From Mantis religiosa (lineage: Eukaryota > Arthropoda > Insecta > Mantodea > Mantidae), in NCBI GenBank assembly GCA_030765055.1, contig CM060952.1, forward strand, positions 176,021,903 through 176,085,902: a stretch of DNA of 64,000 nt, read 5' to 3'. Under the pieces are notes generated by a model. The model was not told the origin of the DNA, made no database searches, and saw nothing but the letters and a program-made list of their open reading frames with translations. Shown here one piece after another: positions 37,560-55,372 of the stretch (its first letter is position 1; every line of letters begins with the position of its first letter). Position numbers and translations under genes: made by a program.

Positions 37560-37735
37560 AAAGGTGACAGAGGAAGCTAAAATGAAAGGAAAGGGAGAGA
37601 AGAGACCATGCTAGAAGACATCACCCCAACATTCACCTAGCCGACCAAGGGGAACCACTTCAACAGAAATCGAAACCAGGACCTCCCAAATGCCTATCCT
37701 ACGCGTTACCATCTCATTCATGTAGGCTCGGTGGT
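37560..37735 (-). mobile_element. Probable diverged family A SINE
   Basis: The reverse complement has CCGAGCCTACATGAATGAGA, GGTCCTGGTTTCGATTTC (box-B-like) and a GTGGTTCCCCTTGGTCGGCT middle resembling the family A body. It is diverged and lacks a clear tail. Confidence 0.4.
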
Positions 37736-38849
37736 GTGAAACAGCAACTACATACTAAAACTTGTTCTATTAGAAACCAAAGCATTTGCTCACATAAAAT
37801 TTCCATGATCACATTTTACCCTCCCCACACGCTCTCTCTCCGTCTCTCCCATTCTCTCTCTCTTACTCACTCATCTCGCCGCACGCAGTAATTTGCTTTT
37901 CTAAAGAAGACTGAAGCGAAAATGGGCGCTTCCGTCCAACATGACTACGGTCTCCGTCAAAATGGAATGAGAGGTAAATGGTGCACATCCATTTGTCCTA
38001 ATCATTCAATTTTTAAACCTATTCTAACGTAATGGCTGCCCACGAGTTAAGTGCTTTCCATGATGCAATTTGTATAAGAGAATATGCTGTAATAAAGGAA
38101 CATGTATTCTGATTTTGCAAATCGACCAAGCAGAAACAAGTAGTGTACTTTATTCATACTGTGATACTTAATTTAAATCTTGGCACTGAACTCAGATAGC
38201 ACTATGATTCCTGTAACTGGAAAATAATCTACATAAGGCTCTTTTTTCCACGATTTTCCCTGAACCTTAATGATGAACAGCAGGTTTTTATGAATATTCG
38301 AAATATTAGAGAACTATTCGCATTTAACGCCTTATAACAAAAAGGATTTTAAAGTTCGTTGTAAAGCATAATATTTTGTCTCTATTTTACCCTTTATAGC
38401 AATCAGGTATTTCATTTATCATGATAATACGGCTTTCTAATCAAAAGAGAGACATTTAAGAAAGCTGCAATTTTTCATAAATTCTTATACATAAAGGGTA
38501 GTCTGGCGGGGGGAAATTTTCTTGAACATATTAATATGGTATTCTTGGTAGATGCAGATTCAAATTAGCAAGTGTAGTATTTAACCGACTTCCGTTCACA
38601 CACACATACACACACGCACATTCTCACGTGCACACAAACAAGTGCTAACATATGCCAACAGGAAAATAAGAATATGAGAAGACATCCAGAAAAAGGAAAG
38701 AGAATGGTAAAACACATCAAAAGGACAAGAGACAAACGAACATTTTCCCATAGTAGCAAACTGATTAGAGCGAACTATCAACTTAACAAAACATGGGAGA
38801 CTGAAAGCCTATTAGAAGAGATTCCACATAATCGATAAAGCTAAATACA
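37736..38849. other. No recognised gene; short (CA)n near 38596-38631
   Basis: AT-rich DNA with a CA microsatellite. No credible coding frame. Confidence 0.4.
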
Positions 38850-39041
38850 TCTGCAGCAGAGGAGAGCAAGCACAGATCACATCCTATATGATTGCATCAA
38901 ATGGAAGGACCAAAGAAAAAAAATGCATGCAAATAAGCAAGAATGGAGAAAAGTTGCCAGAACATAAACCAGCACTTGTGGTGGCAGTATCTAAAGGACT
39001 TCAATGAAAGCGCAGAAAAACTAAAACAGAAGTGTAAATAA
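38850..39041 (+). pseudogene. Non-LTR retrotransposon C-terminal remnant (RNase H-distal, HxxxxC-type)
   Basis: The plus strand reads STDHILYDCIKWKDQRKKM and QEWRKVART, then a 1-base frame change and QHLWWQYLKDFNESAEKLKQ to a TAA at 39039. DHILYDC followed by a Trp/Arg-rich segment is the usual C-terminal end of I- or Jockey-type polyproteins after the RNase H or zinc-knuckle region. Only this end is left, and it is frameshifted. Confidence 0.6.
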
Positions 39042-39110
39042 GTGAATTATTTCTAACAGACTTCAGTGATTACGTGAATACAATCTAAAAACATGTAAAA
39101 TTTTAGGACT

Positions 39111-39980
39111 TCAGTTAATGATTTGGCACTTTATTCACAAAATTCTTTAAAATGCTCCTTATTTGCAGATGATATGAGCCTCTTGATAGGTCAAAATGAT
39201 GACGAGCTCAAAGAAAATGTAATAAATAATTTGAAAGAAGTATCAACTTGGTTTCAAAATAACAAATTAGTTATAAATAAGGATAAGAGTCAGGCATTGG
39301 GTTTTCATAATAAAATCAATAAATCAGTTAATATACCTGAAATTATAATGGATAAAAATGAAATTAAATATACAGGAAATACAAGGAGTTTGGATGGACG
39401 ACAGTATGGGGAAATAGTAGTAGCATTATCAAGGTATTTAGAATCCAAAAAAGGGTAATTAGAATTATGATGAATTTAAAGATAACAGAATGTTGTAAGC
39501 GATGGTTCAAAAAATTAGGCATATTGTCATTACCAAGCATTTACCTTTTAGAAATAATAGGACAGGTTAAAACGAACTTAGATAAATTGCAAAAAAGAAA
39601 TGATATTCACGACTATAACACGAGAAATAGTTCAAACTTACATGTCACCTATCATAAAAAGAAAATGTATGAGCACAGTTTTAAATTCAACGGAATTCAT
39701 ATCTACAATAAACTGCCAACTGAAATAAAAAACATTGAGTCCTTCAAAAAGTTTAAAAGCACTCAAAGAAGTATTTGTTACCAAAGTAGAAGAGTATTTA
39801 AATGACAAAGGGTAGGAGTAAAAGGAATGTAAAATTTAATAATTTATTTGGTTATAATGCTTAACAACTTATTGTAATTCTTGTTTTTGTTACTATTTTT
39901 TGTGTAGTTAGTAATTTCACAATACCAAATCATGAATTGTATGATTTACGGATGCAATAAATGAATATGAATATGAGTAT
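39111..39980 (+). pseudogene. Non-LTR reverse transcriptase remnant with internal deletion
   Basis: The frame 39123-39458 contains SLFADDMSLLIG (the catalytic F/YADD box) and NNKLVINKDKSQ. A deletion joins this to WGNSSSIIKVFRIQKRVIRI, which continues in another frame into 39467-39805: LQKRNDIHDYNTRNSSNLH, GIHIYNKLPTEIKN. The latter is a C-terminal signature frequent in insect non-LTR elements. The 3' end is a GAATAT-type tail near 39960-39980. It is 5'-truncated, internally deleted and inactive. Confidence 0.82.
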
Positions 39981-40051
39981 GAACAATCAATCCGGAAACC
40001 AACCAAACCAGAATATGTAATGAAACGGGTAGATGAATAAAGGATTATAAA

Positions 40052-40113
40052 CGCACGCGCGCGCACACACATGCACACGCACACACACATACACACACAC
40101 ACACGCACACACA
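40052..40113 (+). repeat. (CA)n microsatellite
   Basis: CG/CA dinucleotide run with a few ATG/ACG interruptions. Confidence 0.92.
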
Positions 40114-40305
40114 GGTAATGGAGAAGATCAAGAAACACAGCGGGATCCAAGCGAAGGAACTGAAAGTAAGAGAACTGGGTAGATTATATAAAATGGCCTT
40201 TAAAATTGAAAACAACCTTCAAATGCAATCAAAACTAGGATACTTCGTATCCTTAAATAACAGCTTCGCCTACCAGTACTTTTACTATGATGTAATTCAA
40301 CCAAT

Positions 40306-40541
40306 CGCCCGCTTCGGTAGCGTAGATGGTAGGTAGCATGTCTGCCTCAGGTTCAAGAGGTCCCGAGTTCGAATCTCGGTCAGGTTGAGCTACCTGGATA
40401 AGGTTTTTCCGCGGTTTTCCCTTATCCTGAGAGACGAATGACGGATAACCCTAAGCTCCATGGACCCCGGACTCATTTGAGCATCATTTCACCCATTCCA
40501 TTCATCATCCAATATGACTTAACGTTGGAGGACATAAAATT

Positions 40542-40545
<4 letters not shown>
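40306..40545 (+). mobile_element. tRNA-derived SINE, family B (best copy)
   Basis: Head CGCCCGCTTCGGTAGCGTAG, box B GAGTTCGAATCTC, body GGATAAGGTTTTTCCGCGGT, tail AACGTTGGAGGACATAAAAT, followed within a few bases by a (TA)n run at 40548-40592. Only box A and box B support the tRNA origin. I cannot name the parent tRNA. Confidence 0.87.

Positions 40546-40547
<2 letters not shown>

Positions 40548-40592
<45 letters not shown>
40548..40592 (+). repeat. (TA)n microsatellite
   Basis: A pure TA dinucleotide run abutting the SINE tail. Confidence 0.93.
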
Positions 40593-40600
<8 letters not shown>

Positions 40601-42171
40601 AAATAAAGAAATAAAAAAGCTCAGTGGCTCAGACTATACTTCTGCCACAAGAATAATTAAACGGTATTGATTATTTCACAATGTGGCACAAAAATGAACA
40701 TTTTCCCGTAATGGTTGTTCCACGAAGGAAATTAGGTCTATATATGTACATATAAATGTACATGCTAGTATAAAACTAAACTCTCTCAAGGATTATGAAA
40801 AGAACGTGTCTAAATTTCGCATCACGTAACCTACGCCTTCAGCACTCCGTTTCTCTATACTGCAAGGTGGTATGTTTACGTGCCCAGCCCTGGACATCAC
40901 GCAGCGCTAGTTAAGGCGACCGCAGGGTGCTGTTCCTTGCATCAAGTTTTCTAGCAATGTTAGACTGAAAATGAGCTACTTCCCTAAGCTGACGGCGTAG
41001 CGCGTTTCTTTAGAACTGACCTGTTTATTTTCATACCGCTTTTACAGCCAAAGCTAGGGCCAGGCACTTTGACAGCTAACACGGTCCTGTTACTACCAAA
41101 GAGACCTCCAAGCTCCCAATACAAAACCAGTGTTGTATTGTTAGCAGTATTTGAATTCGATTGCATGCTAACAAAATGCGAGAAAAAACACAACAAAGGA
41201 CTACAGACGTGAATAGAAAGGAGGAAAGATTGGAGATGCGAGCTCTGTGGAGGGGATTGCTACTTTATTATCATCTTTATTTTTTCCCTCTACTTCAGCG
41301 CTCTTTCCTTTACATGACTTTACAGAATTCGTAATCGATTTGGTTGATCGTTCTGCAGGATCATGAGCATGGGCTGTGTGTGGAATAAAATGGCAAAATC
41401 CAACATTTTTTGTGGCTAGGCCTTGTTTTGTTTACTTTGAGAGTTAGAATTTACGGCGACTTAAGGAACAGTCCAACAACTTTCTCTGGCTACTAAACTA
41501 AAAGCAACAACTTAGCGATTGTTACGAAATAGATTTGCGGAGGTAAACATGGGACTCTCTCATATGCGGGGCACAGATCCGTGACAAAGAGTTTCTATAT
41601 AATAGAATAATTCAATGTGTCAATATGGGGAATTAATTGTTAATACAGACCTCTTTATTGTGTAAAAAATATCTCATAATACGATTCAAGTTCAGGCAGA
41701 ATACTTCAACCGTACTGAGTGTTCTTCTTTCTCTATTCTCCAGTTTTCAGGAGAAGAAGCTCTGGATGTGATAGAATACTCCAGATGGGTGATCAGTCAA
41801 ATGTCTGGTATAACAGTGAGAAAAGTAATGTCAGAATGAGGGCAAAACGAATGAAAGGAAAGATAGTAATGGAGTAATTGGTAGAATGATGGCAAAGGAA
41901 ACCGGAGATCCCGGAAAAAATCCACCCCTGCGCTGTGTTGTTTATCCAGTTCTCTTAACAGTTGAATGACGTTTCCTTAAACTTAGGCCCCGAACGTTTA
42001 GCTCCAAACATCTCTTAGCCAATCAGCATTTTATTTCAAATATACTGGTCGCCAATCTAGAAAGTGATTGACATTTCGTACGGAGAGAGGGGCAACGTTG
42101 CCGCTTATTACTGCCAGGTGGAGAGCGCGATATCACTTCGCGTGCGAAGGTGATTCACTTGCGACTCCAAT
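40593..42171. other. No recognised gene
   Basis: Mixed-composition DNA. A short segment at 41890-41960 resembles the middle of SINE family C on the minus strand. I see no coding frame I would defend. Confidence 0.4.
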
Positions 42172-45124
<2,953 letters not shown>

Positions 45125-45495
45125 CGTTTCCACAATTTAGCATACACACGACAAGTGCGAAAGAACAATTAGTTTCCATTAATTGACCTAACAGTGGTTA
45201 ACTATAAAGCCCGGGCCTTAAAGTACCTACAGCATAGTAAGTCGCCATTAAGGTAGTTGTCTCATGTGTTTATGAGAACTCCTAAGTGGTTTACCGAGCA
45301 AAATACGAGTCAGTTGGAGAATTTAATGTCATATAGGCACGTTGGCTATAGTAGCTCAATGGTTAGAGCGGCTGGACGGAGATCAGAAGATCCGTGGTTC
45401 AAATCCTGGTCATGACATTGACTTTTTCAGTCTGACTCTACGTTTCCACAATTTAGCCTACAAACGGTCAGTGTGAAAGAACAATTAATTTCCTG
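45125..45495 (+). repeat. Family E repeat, single plus-strand unit with duplicated ends
   Basis: Head TAGCTCAATGGTTAGAGCGG with box B GTGGTTCAAATCC. A ~55-bp segment (CGTTTCCACAATTTAGC ... GAAAGAACAATTA) occurs at both ends about 315 bp apart, defining the unit period. Confidence 0.85.
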
Positions 45496-45954
45496 ATCAT
45501 AGTTTGTCACTGTGCAGCAAGGTGCTTTACTTCATGAAGGGTACATTACTAAATGTCCGTGTTCTCTCTACAATGATGTACCTTTAAGGCACGCATAAAT
45601 AAAATGCAATATAATCTTTATAAATGAATAAATAAATTCATAACTTAACATTTAAATTTTTTCCCTTTTATACACTTAAACCCTGTATTTTTATTTTATT
45701 GTATCTATGTTGCTTTCGATGGTGGCAAAAACTTTAACCCTCGACTCAAAGTCTTGGATGACAACTTCTCTATAAATGTCATAGCTATCTAACATCTTAG
45801 CAACACATGTAAATAATTCATCTCTTTCTCTAGAAGCTCAAAATATGTTGCATTGTTTCAGCCTTTCCTTCTGTACAAATAATTATAAAAAGGGACCACA
45901 TCAAAAGCGCTCCTTCATTTCAAGCCAATAATAAAATTGTTCACGGATTCCTTT

Positions 45955-46672
45955 TTTGGAAATTAATTGTTCCGTCACACTAGCCGTGTGCAGGACGCAC
46001 TATGACAGGCTGAAAATCCAATGCCATAGCCGGGATTTGAACCACTGATCTTCTGATCTCGAACCAGCCGCTCTAAACCATTGAGCTACTACTGCCAACG
46101 TGCCAATATTACATTAAATTCTCCAACTGACACGTGGTAACTTGGTAAACCACTAGGAGTTCTCATAAACACATGAGACAACTACATTAATGGCGACTTA
46201 TCATGTTGTAAGTACTTTAAGGTTCGGGCTTTATAGTTCGGACCACTATTAGGTACAATTAATGGAAATTAATTGTTCTTTCACACTGACCGTTTGTAAC
46301 ACGCACTATGACAGGGTAGAGCCAGACTGAAAAATCCAATGCCATAGCCAAGATTTGAACCACAGATTTTCTGGTCTCCGTCCAGCCGCTCTAAACCATT
46401 GAGCTACTATGGCCAACGTGCCAACATGACATTAAATTCTCCAACTGACTCATGTTTTTCCCGGTAAACCACTTAGGAGTTCTCATAAACACATGAGATA
46501 ACTACCTTAATGGCGACTTACTATGCTGTAAGTACTTTAAGGCCCGGACTTTATAGTTCGGACCACTATTAGGTACAATTAATATAAATTAGAGCGGCTA
46601 ACGGAGACCATAATTCCGTGGTTCAAATCCCGGCTATGGCATTGAATTTTTTTAGTCTGGTTCTACCCTTTC
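45955..46672. repeat. Family E repeats: two minus units and a terminal plus head
   Basis: Minus heads at about 46010-46105 and 46325-46420. The last body then runs into a plus-oriented head at 46590-46665 (TAGAGCGGCTAACGGAGACC, GTGGTTCAAATCCCGGCTAT), so the locus ends are inverted relative to each other. Confidence 0.8.
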
Positions 46673-46804
46673 ATATTGTTGTTTTGTTCAACTTAATTGC
46701 CTTTCAGACCAGACACAGTAAAAGGTGAGTTACTTTAAGGTGAATACATATAGGTAGGAAATCACTAACGGCAATTTTTATGGACGTCAACGAACAATTT
46801 ACAC

Positions 46805-49191
46805 AGCCCCCAAATAGTAAGCTTAATACTCACTATTTCTCTTTCCTTTTCCCAGCAGAAAGCTGCACTCTCTTGCTAGGGGATTTGAACTCGAAGCACA
46901 CTTCTTGGGGCTGTAGAGTCACAAACCCGAATGGACGGCGTCTGTTTGACACTATTAATGCCACTGGTCTTCACATACTGGCTCCCACAGAACCGACTTA
47001 CTATTCTGGCAACCCACAGGTAGCTCCTGACATTTTGGACATTGGGGTACATCGCAATATACGATTACCTGCATCGATTTCTGCACTGCCAGCGCTCGAT
47101 TCCGATCACTGTCCAGTGTTGGTCACATTTAACCTCACTCCTGATATTTTGCCACAAATCCCGCGACTCATCGATGGTTTTGTCAACTGGGACATCTTTC
47201 GCACACACCTGGATGCTGCACTCCACACCTCTTATCAACTGGGTAATGCGGATGCCATTGACACTGCCGTTCACCATTTTACCTCTGCGCTCTCTTCCAG
47301 TGTACGATCCTCTACTGTCCGCAGTCCTCAACCTCGCCATTTCCCCTCCTTGCCTATCCATATTACTCAACTCATCCAAGAGAAACATCGCATCCGTCGA
47401 TTGTGGCAACGTCAGCGTCTACCCTGGCTGCGCCAAAGATTAAATAGTCTCATTCGACAAGTACGGACCGCACTAGAGCAACACCGATTTCAGGAGTACC
47501 AGCGACAATTAGCCACTATCCGTCCCGGAGATCATACCTTATGGAACATCACTAAGAGGATTCTCCGAGAGCCGACAGTGATTCCACCTGTTCAGGTTGA
47601 TGGGACCCTTTTGAGTGACTCTGCTGCCAAGTGTGACGCTCTAGCTACTCACTACGAGCGTACATTCACGCCTAACACCTGTCTTGACTCTAATATTCCC
47701 TCTTCCGTGGACAGGGAACTCCTTGAGTACCAACTTCGTCCTACAGCGCACAACAGAATTTCGTTCACTACTCCACGTGAATTGTCCCGCTTTATTCATC
47801 GTCTTCCCGTTAAAAAGTCTCCCGGTCATGACCTTATCCCTAACGTTGTGCTGAAGAATTTGACAAACAAAGCCCTAGCTTATTTATCATCAATCTTCAA
47901 TGCTGCTCTGCGCATTGGTCATTTTCCATCTACATGGAAACATGCGGAAATTATAGTCTTCCACAAGCCCAACAAGCCAAAAAATCTTCCCTCAAGTTAC
48001 AGACCAATCAGCTTATTACCTACACTTTCTAAGCTTTTTGAAAAGATTATTCATCAACGTATTTCTCATTTTTTGATCCATAATCAGATAATTCCGTCTT
48101 TTCAGTTTGGCTTTCGCCCGAAGCATGCTACCACTCACCAATTGCTCAGAATCACGCAGTCTATTATTCAAGGTTTCGAAAACAGGCAATACACCGTAGC
48201 AGCATTCCTAGATATCGCCCAGGCATTCGACAAGGTGTGGCACAGTGGACTACTACTTAAAGCATATCGCATTGGTCTCCCTTATTATCTGATACAAATC
48301 ATAGCAAGTTTTCTCACCAATAGAACCTTTGTGGTGCGCATTGCTGGTTTCACATCCACCCGACGGCCTATTTTAGCAGGTGTACCTCAAGGTTCAGTAC
48401 TTGCACCACTCCTCTTTAATATATTCACTTATGATCTTCCTGATATAGCTCCAGTTTGTACGGCGTTATACGCAGATGATACTGCTCTCTATTATTCTCA
48501 CGCCAATATTCTTCATGCCATTCAGAAACTGCAAATTGCCCTAGATCAATTAGCTCATTGGTTCTCTCACTGGCGCATTTCCCTCAATACTAACAAGACA
48601 GAGGTTAAGATCTTCTCTTTACGACCTTATAGGGATCCTCCTTCACTACGGCTGCTGGGGGAACCGCTCTCATGGTTACCAAGCAATGTGCCAGTGAAAT
48701 ACCTTGGGGTGTTACTGGACACCCGACTTACTTGGAACGCCCACATCTGTCGGTCTGTTACGCTTGCGTTTGCCCGGCTATCAAAACTGTACCCTCTACT
48801 CAACAGGCGCACTTCACTTGGTTATGAATCCTCCCTGCTTCTTTACACATCTCTAGTCCGTCCTATTTTTACCTATGCAGCTCCAGTCTGGGGTGGCACC
48901 TGTAAGACTAATCTCCGCCGACTGCAGGTACTACAAAACAGGGTGCTTCGTACAGTTACAAACGCTCCATGGTTCATCCGAAACCAGCAGCTTCATCATG
49001 AGTTTGGTCTTTTACCCGTTCACCAATACATCCGACGCCTGGCACGTCCATTCTTTTACCATCTCCAGGAGGTCCCTGGAGCTGTTACGCATCGTCTCGG
49101 CTGTCGCACTCGCCAGCCAACTCGCCTGAAGCGCAGACTGCCCCAAGATCTTCTCCTGAGTGACGTCTCCAGCACAGACTCAGACACGTGA
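46805..49191 (+). CDS. Endonuclease (C-terminal part) and reverse transcriptase of the Jockey-like element
   Basis: About 795 codons without a stop. The open frame extends into host flank and happens to include an upstream ATG at 46780. The C-terminal part of an apurinic-type endonuclease is visible (LLLGDLNSKHTSWG near residues 31-44; SDHCPVLV near 109). Then come RT motifs: PGHDLIPNVVLKNL, YRPISLLPTLSKLFEKII, FLDIAQAFDKVWH (near 477), GVPQGSVLAPLLF, LYADDTALYY (YADD at about 564-567) and KYLGVLLDTRLTW. The end carries YAAPVWGG and FIRNQQLHHEFGL, typical of Jockey-clade ORF2. The protein would nick DNA and copy its RNA in the nucleus. The N-terminal third of the endonuclease and all of ORF1 are missing, so it is not autonomous. 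Confidence 0.93.
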
Positions 49192-49380
49192 TTACTACCA
49201 TAAGACTTTAAGTTCTCAATTTGTGTTACAGTTATCCTCCATATTTAGTTAGAGGAGTCGTTCATGGCTACCTCCATTGTTATGTGTCCTGTTCCTATGT
49301 ATCTTATAACAAACATCTGTAAAGCATAATTGCTGATCGATGGATAAAATAAAAAATAAAAAAAAAAAAAAAAAAAAAAA
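46805..49380 (+). mobile_element. 5'-truncated Jockey-like non-LTR retrotransposon
   Basis: 2,576 bp bounded by a direct repeat, CAATTTACAC, at 46795-46804 and 49381-49390, with a poly(A) tail (from about 49353) and a preceding AATAAA run. The element begins inside the endonuclease domain and keeps one open frame to the stop at 49191. Truncation is the usual result of incomplete target-primed reverse transcription. Confidence 0.93.
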
Positions 49381-49390
49381 CAATTTACAC

Positions 49391-50381
49391 CTACAACCAA
49401 GCCTGTGTGATCACCGATTCTTACCATGCTTAGCTTAGAATATAGCTTTAACGCTTGAAGTTTGTCTTCGTAATTTCCTGCCTCCTGTGTTGTAGTTTAT
49501 CTGTAGCAGAGAGAAGCAGTGCGATGCTAGGTAAAATTGCGGTATTGTTAGACTTTACTAGTAAATATGCTGCTTCTTCTTGCTGCGGTTAAGTTAAGCA
49601 TGAACTATGATCTAGTCCTTGTTTAGCACCATTAAACATTGCAGTTACGTGGCTTGACTAGAACTGAAACCGAGGAGTTTCGATGTAGACTAGTTAGCTT
49701 TCCAACATGGATACAAAATTTTGGAAGTAATGGACGTCACCCTCGTCATAAGTCCAAAAACAGATATTCTAGCTCATTAGTCTGAAAGTTATATTGACAC
49801 ATGCTTTATGCATAACTTGTATAGCTTTACAAAATACCTCCTCAAAAGTTTAATATTATGTTTGTTTCAGTTAAGTGAAACGTACATATGTAGTCCTGTT
49901 ATACTGTCGCTATAGCAACAAAATGTTAAAAACGCAATCGCTAATTACTGGGCTTGAAATACCACATACTTACTATCTAAAAACAATCGAATAGTGATAA
50001 AGCTTTCATTAGTGACCAAGCGATAAGTAATTTAATAAAGCTCTGCTCAAAAGCGGTAGATGTTACATAGGAGTTATTTGACAAATTCCGTTTTAAGATA
50101 TCTGCATTTTTGTTGGCACATTTTTGTGAACTACTTATGCTTTACATTCCTTCATGATCAGCAAGCTATTTAAGATTACAAACTGATTTTACATGAAAAT
50201 ATCTTAAATATACTTAATTTTAATAAACATAATTAAAATAAATTTAGAAAAATCAAAATTATTGAAAAATTATTCATGTAAAGAGTAGTTTGTCGCAAGG
50301 TGACTTGCTTGAAAGGTTTACGTGGAGGAAGGAATTCCTAAAATACAAGATTGGTGTTTAGAATTAGTTGGTATTTTATAC
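49391..50381. other. No recognised gene
   Basis: AT-rich sequence without a credible coding frame. Confidence 0.45.
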
Positions 50382-50455
50382 TCACTCACTCGCTCACTCA
50401 CTCACTCACTCACTCCCTCACACACTCACTCCCTCACTCACTCCCTCACTCACTG
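50382..50455 (+). repeat. (CTCA)n microsatellite
   Basis: Tetranucleotide run with CTCC and CACA variants. Confidence 0.93.
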
Positions 50456-50789
50456 GGCGGCAAATATGTTTCAGTAGAAAAGTCGGCAAAAGGATTTTAA
50501 AGGAAATGTAAAGAAACTAAACATACGAATGATTTAATGCAGAATGAAGGCATACGTAAGAGACGTTAGTATAAACATTCGTGTGTAAGTCACGTACAAG
50601 CAATTAGAAAGCAAAACCAAAATATGGGAGTGTAAATTCTTACGTGAAGAAACATATTTATGCCGAACCCAAGTGGAGTAGTAAAGGACTACAGCAGTTT
50701 CAGTAACTAGCACATGATCAAGATATGCTGTGTAGATGCTTGTACCAATCACTACACCAACTTTGGCAGTAATTTCTATTCAAATGAAA

Positions 50790-52540
<1,751 letters not shown>

Positions 52541-54689
52541 CAAACAAACAAAAGTATAGTTTAACCACTTAAGTAATTTTTGTACTGTGTTCCTGTAAAA
52601 TTTGAAACGTTCCTGCTACTGTAATTACTGTCATTACCCTTTAAAACATTTACTAGGCAATCACAGTTGAACAATATTGATAACGGTACTAACACACAAA
52701 AAAGCAGGATCATGATGCTTGGAAGCATTGTAGAGAACCAAAATTGAACTTGATTTTCTACTTACGGACGCTCTTTAACTGGTATATCCTAGTGCCATTT
52801 TTGTAGGGAAAAGATCACAAAGAAGGGGCTGCAATACCACTCATTAAATATAAAAAGATCAGGTATTTTATGTAAAATTCAGCACAATGGCACTGGAATC
52901 TCCAACTGTCATTTGTGAAGATAAGAAGAGCAGGGATTACCAAGAAAGGTAAACATTATTTTTATTACTGAAAAATGGATAGGTACCATTTAGGTAAGAT
53001 ATTAAAATAAGATATTTATATCAGAATATTAGGCGTTAAAAGTACTTGCAGCTTGTACTATATTGCGTTATTCTCCCTTTACGAATTTTAAAACACAATA
53101 GCGTTAGAGAAAGTGCCTTTTACCTCTGGGAATAAAACTACTTTGCTTACGATGGTAACCAAAACTATATCTATAATGACAGAATTGACTTATGCTCTCC
53201 AAGAATAACGAAAAATGGTGCCATTCCTTATATCCCTATTAAGACTTTACGAGTAATAAATTTGGTTACAAAAATTCCTTTATTAATCTTCAAAATGAAA
53301 TATTTAGGTAATATTAGAAAAACGAGTGATATTTTGAGCTTCTGCCTACGTACCTAAAATATATTATCACAGGCTTCTCTTCACGCAGAATCTTATGAAA
53401 CTGATATAAAATGTTAGGGGATCTTAAAGCAAATTGCAGTTTTCCAGATATTAAACTTTAGACTTCAAAGTGGGAGAAATATTCAATCAGATTGTTGAAA
53501 ATATGTTTTCAGTTTAGTTTTATTAGACAAAAAAAGTATTAAATAAGCACACGTGATGTTTCAAAGTTAATTAGCTTCCTTAAGCTTTCTGTAACTATTC
53601 AGTGACTTTGAGCTAGTAAAAGAGACTAAACAAACAAGTCAGATAGACTTAGCCCAGATTGACTAATAGCAGACAAAATGGCATGTACTAATGCATACAC
53701 AGTAAAGGACTTTAGGATAAGAAATATGGAAACTTTAATGAGAAACAATCTCCAAATAACTTCGTTGTAGAAATCATAACATGTATTGCACTGGAAGACA
53801 AAAATGACTTGAGAGGTCGACAGAAATTTGGCAGGTAACACTTAAGATGTTAAATAAATGGGAAAGCAACGTATATAAAGAAAACCACACTGAAGTATAA
53901 GAATGAAGGAAAGAAAATCATTATTTGTGTAATATGTACCAGAATGATGAATTACTTGACAGTAATGAATTACAAGATGAATAAAGTTTCTCCATGGGAA
54001 AATGTACAGGTATTGTAATTAGGACTGATATGTGAAGTAAATGAATGATTGTTTAGGAGTGTACATAATATATATATAGTAATAACGGTTCTAGAAAACA
54101 TTTGACAGATTGAGTTAATATAGGATGCTCAAACTTACTGTTATCTGCAAAGGGAGAAACCTGTGAATATAAATATGAACAAGTAAGCAGTATGGAGTAG
54201 GGGAAGACAGTCAAAATTAGTTAAGGAATGTCACACACTTCGACTTATACCTACCTGAAGAATTTAGCGAAGAATTAAAGACAAATTACAGGAGGAGCGA
54301 CAAATCTGCTATATGATACACTCTTATATGAGTAAGAGTGCTTAAGGAACGTTCTAAAAGTAATAAATAAACTCAAAGGTTGTAATTATTGGAAGAAAAT
54401 AACGTAAGATATACACGTGAACTAGTTTTAAATGCCTCAAATATACCATTATTGTAAGCTATTGTCAAGTAATGGAAATGCATTTTATTAAACCTCGGAA
54501 TAAACATTAAAGAAGCCTTTAACATCCAGTGTGGCACTACAGGGTACATAAAGAGTATCTGGATGAAGTGGAAATAAAAACGATCAGAAAGTTTTAGTTA
54601 ACGATACAAAATCTATGGGACTATCAAAATAGACAGAATAGCTATGGAAAATATTTCAGAAAGAGTGATAAAAGCAATATTGAAACTAA
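52541..54689. other. No recognised gene
   Basis: AT-rich DNA with only short frames. Confidence 0.45.
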
Positions 54690-55372
54690 CAATGAAAATT
54701 AATTGTTCCTTCACACTAGCCTGTATAGGACGGACTATGAGAGAGTAGAGCCAGACTGAAAAATTCAATGCCATAGCCGGGATTTGAAACACGGATCTTC
54801 TGGTCTCCGTCTAGTCACTCTAAACCATTGAGCTATTATGGCCAACATGGCATTGAATTCCCCAACTGACTCGTGTTTTCCCATTCAACCACTAGGAGTT
54901 CTCATAAACACACGAGACAACTACTAAATGGCGACTTACAACGTGTAAGTACTTTAAGGCCTGGGCTTTACATTTCGGATCACAATTAGGTAGGACGCAC
55001 TATGATAGGGTAGAGCCAGACTGAAAAGTTCAATGCCATTGCCGGGATTTGAACCACAGATCTTCTGGTCTCCGTCCAGCCGCTCTAAACCACTGAGCTA
55101 CTATGGCCAACGTGCCGATATAACATGACTTTTCTCCAACTGACTCGTGTTTTTCCCAGTAAACCACCAGGAGTTCTCGTACACACACGAGACAACTACC
55201 TTAATGGCTATTTACTATGCTGTAAGTACATTAATACGAGTCAGTTGGAGAATTTAATGTCATGTTGGCACGTTGGCCATAGTAGCTCAATGGTTTAGAC
55301 CAGAAGATCCGTGGTTCAAATCCCGGCTATGGCACTGAAATTTTCAGTCTGGCTCTACCCTTTCAATGAAAA
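54690..55372. repeat. Family E repeats: two minus units and a terminal plus head
   Basis: Minus heads at about 54745-54845 and 55020-55115; plus head at about 55270-55340 (TAGCTCAATGGTTTAGACCA..., GTGGTTCAAATCCCGGCTAT). CAATGAAAA occurs at 54690-54698 and 55364-55372 and may be a TSD for the whole composite. Confidence 0.8.
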
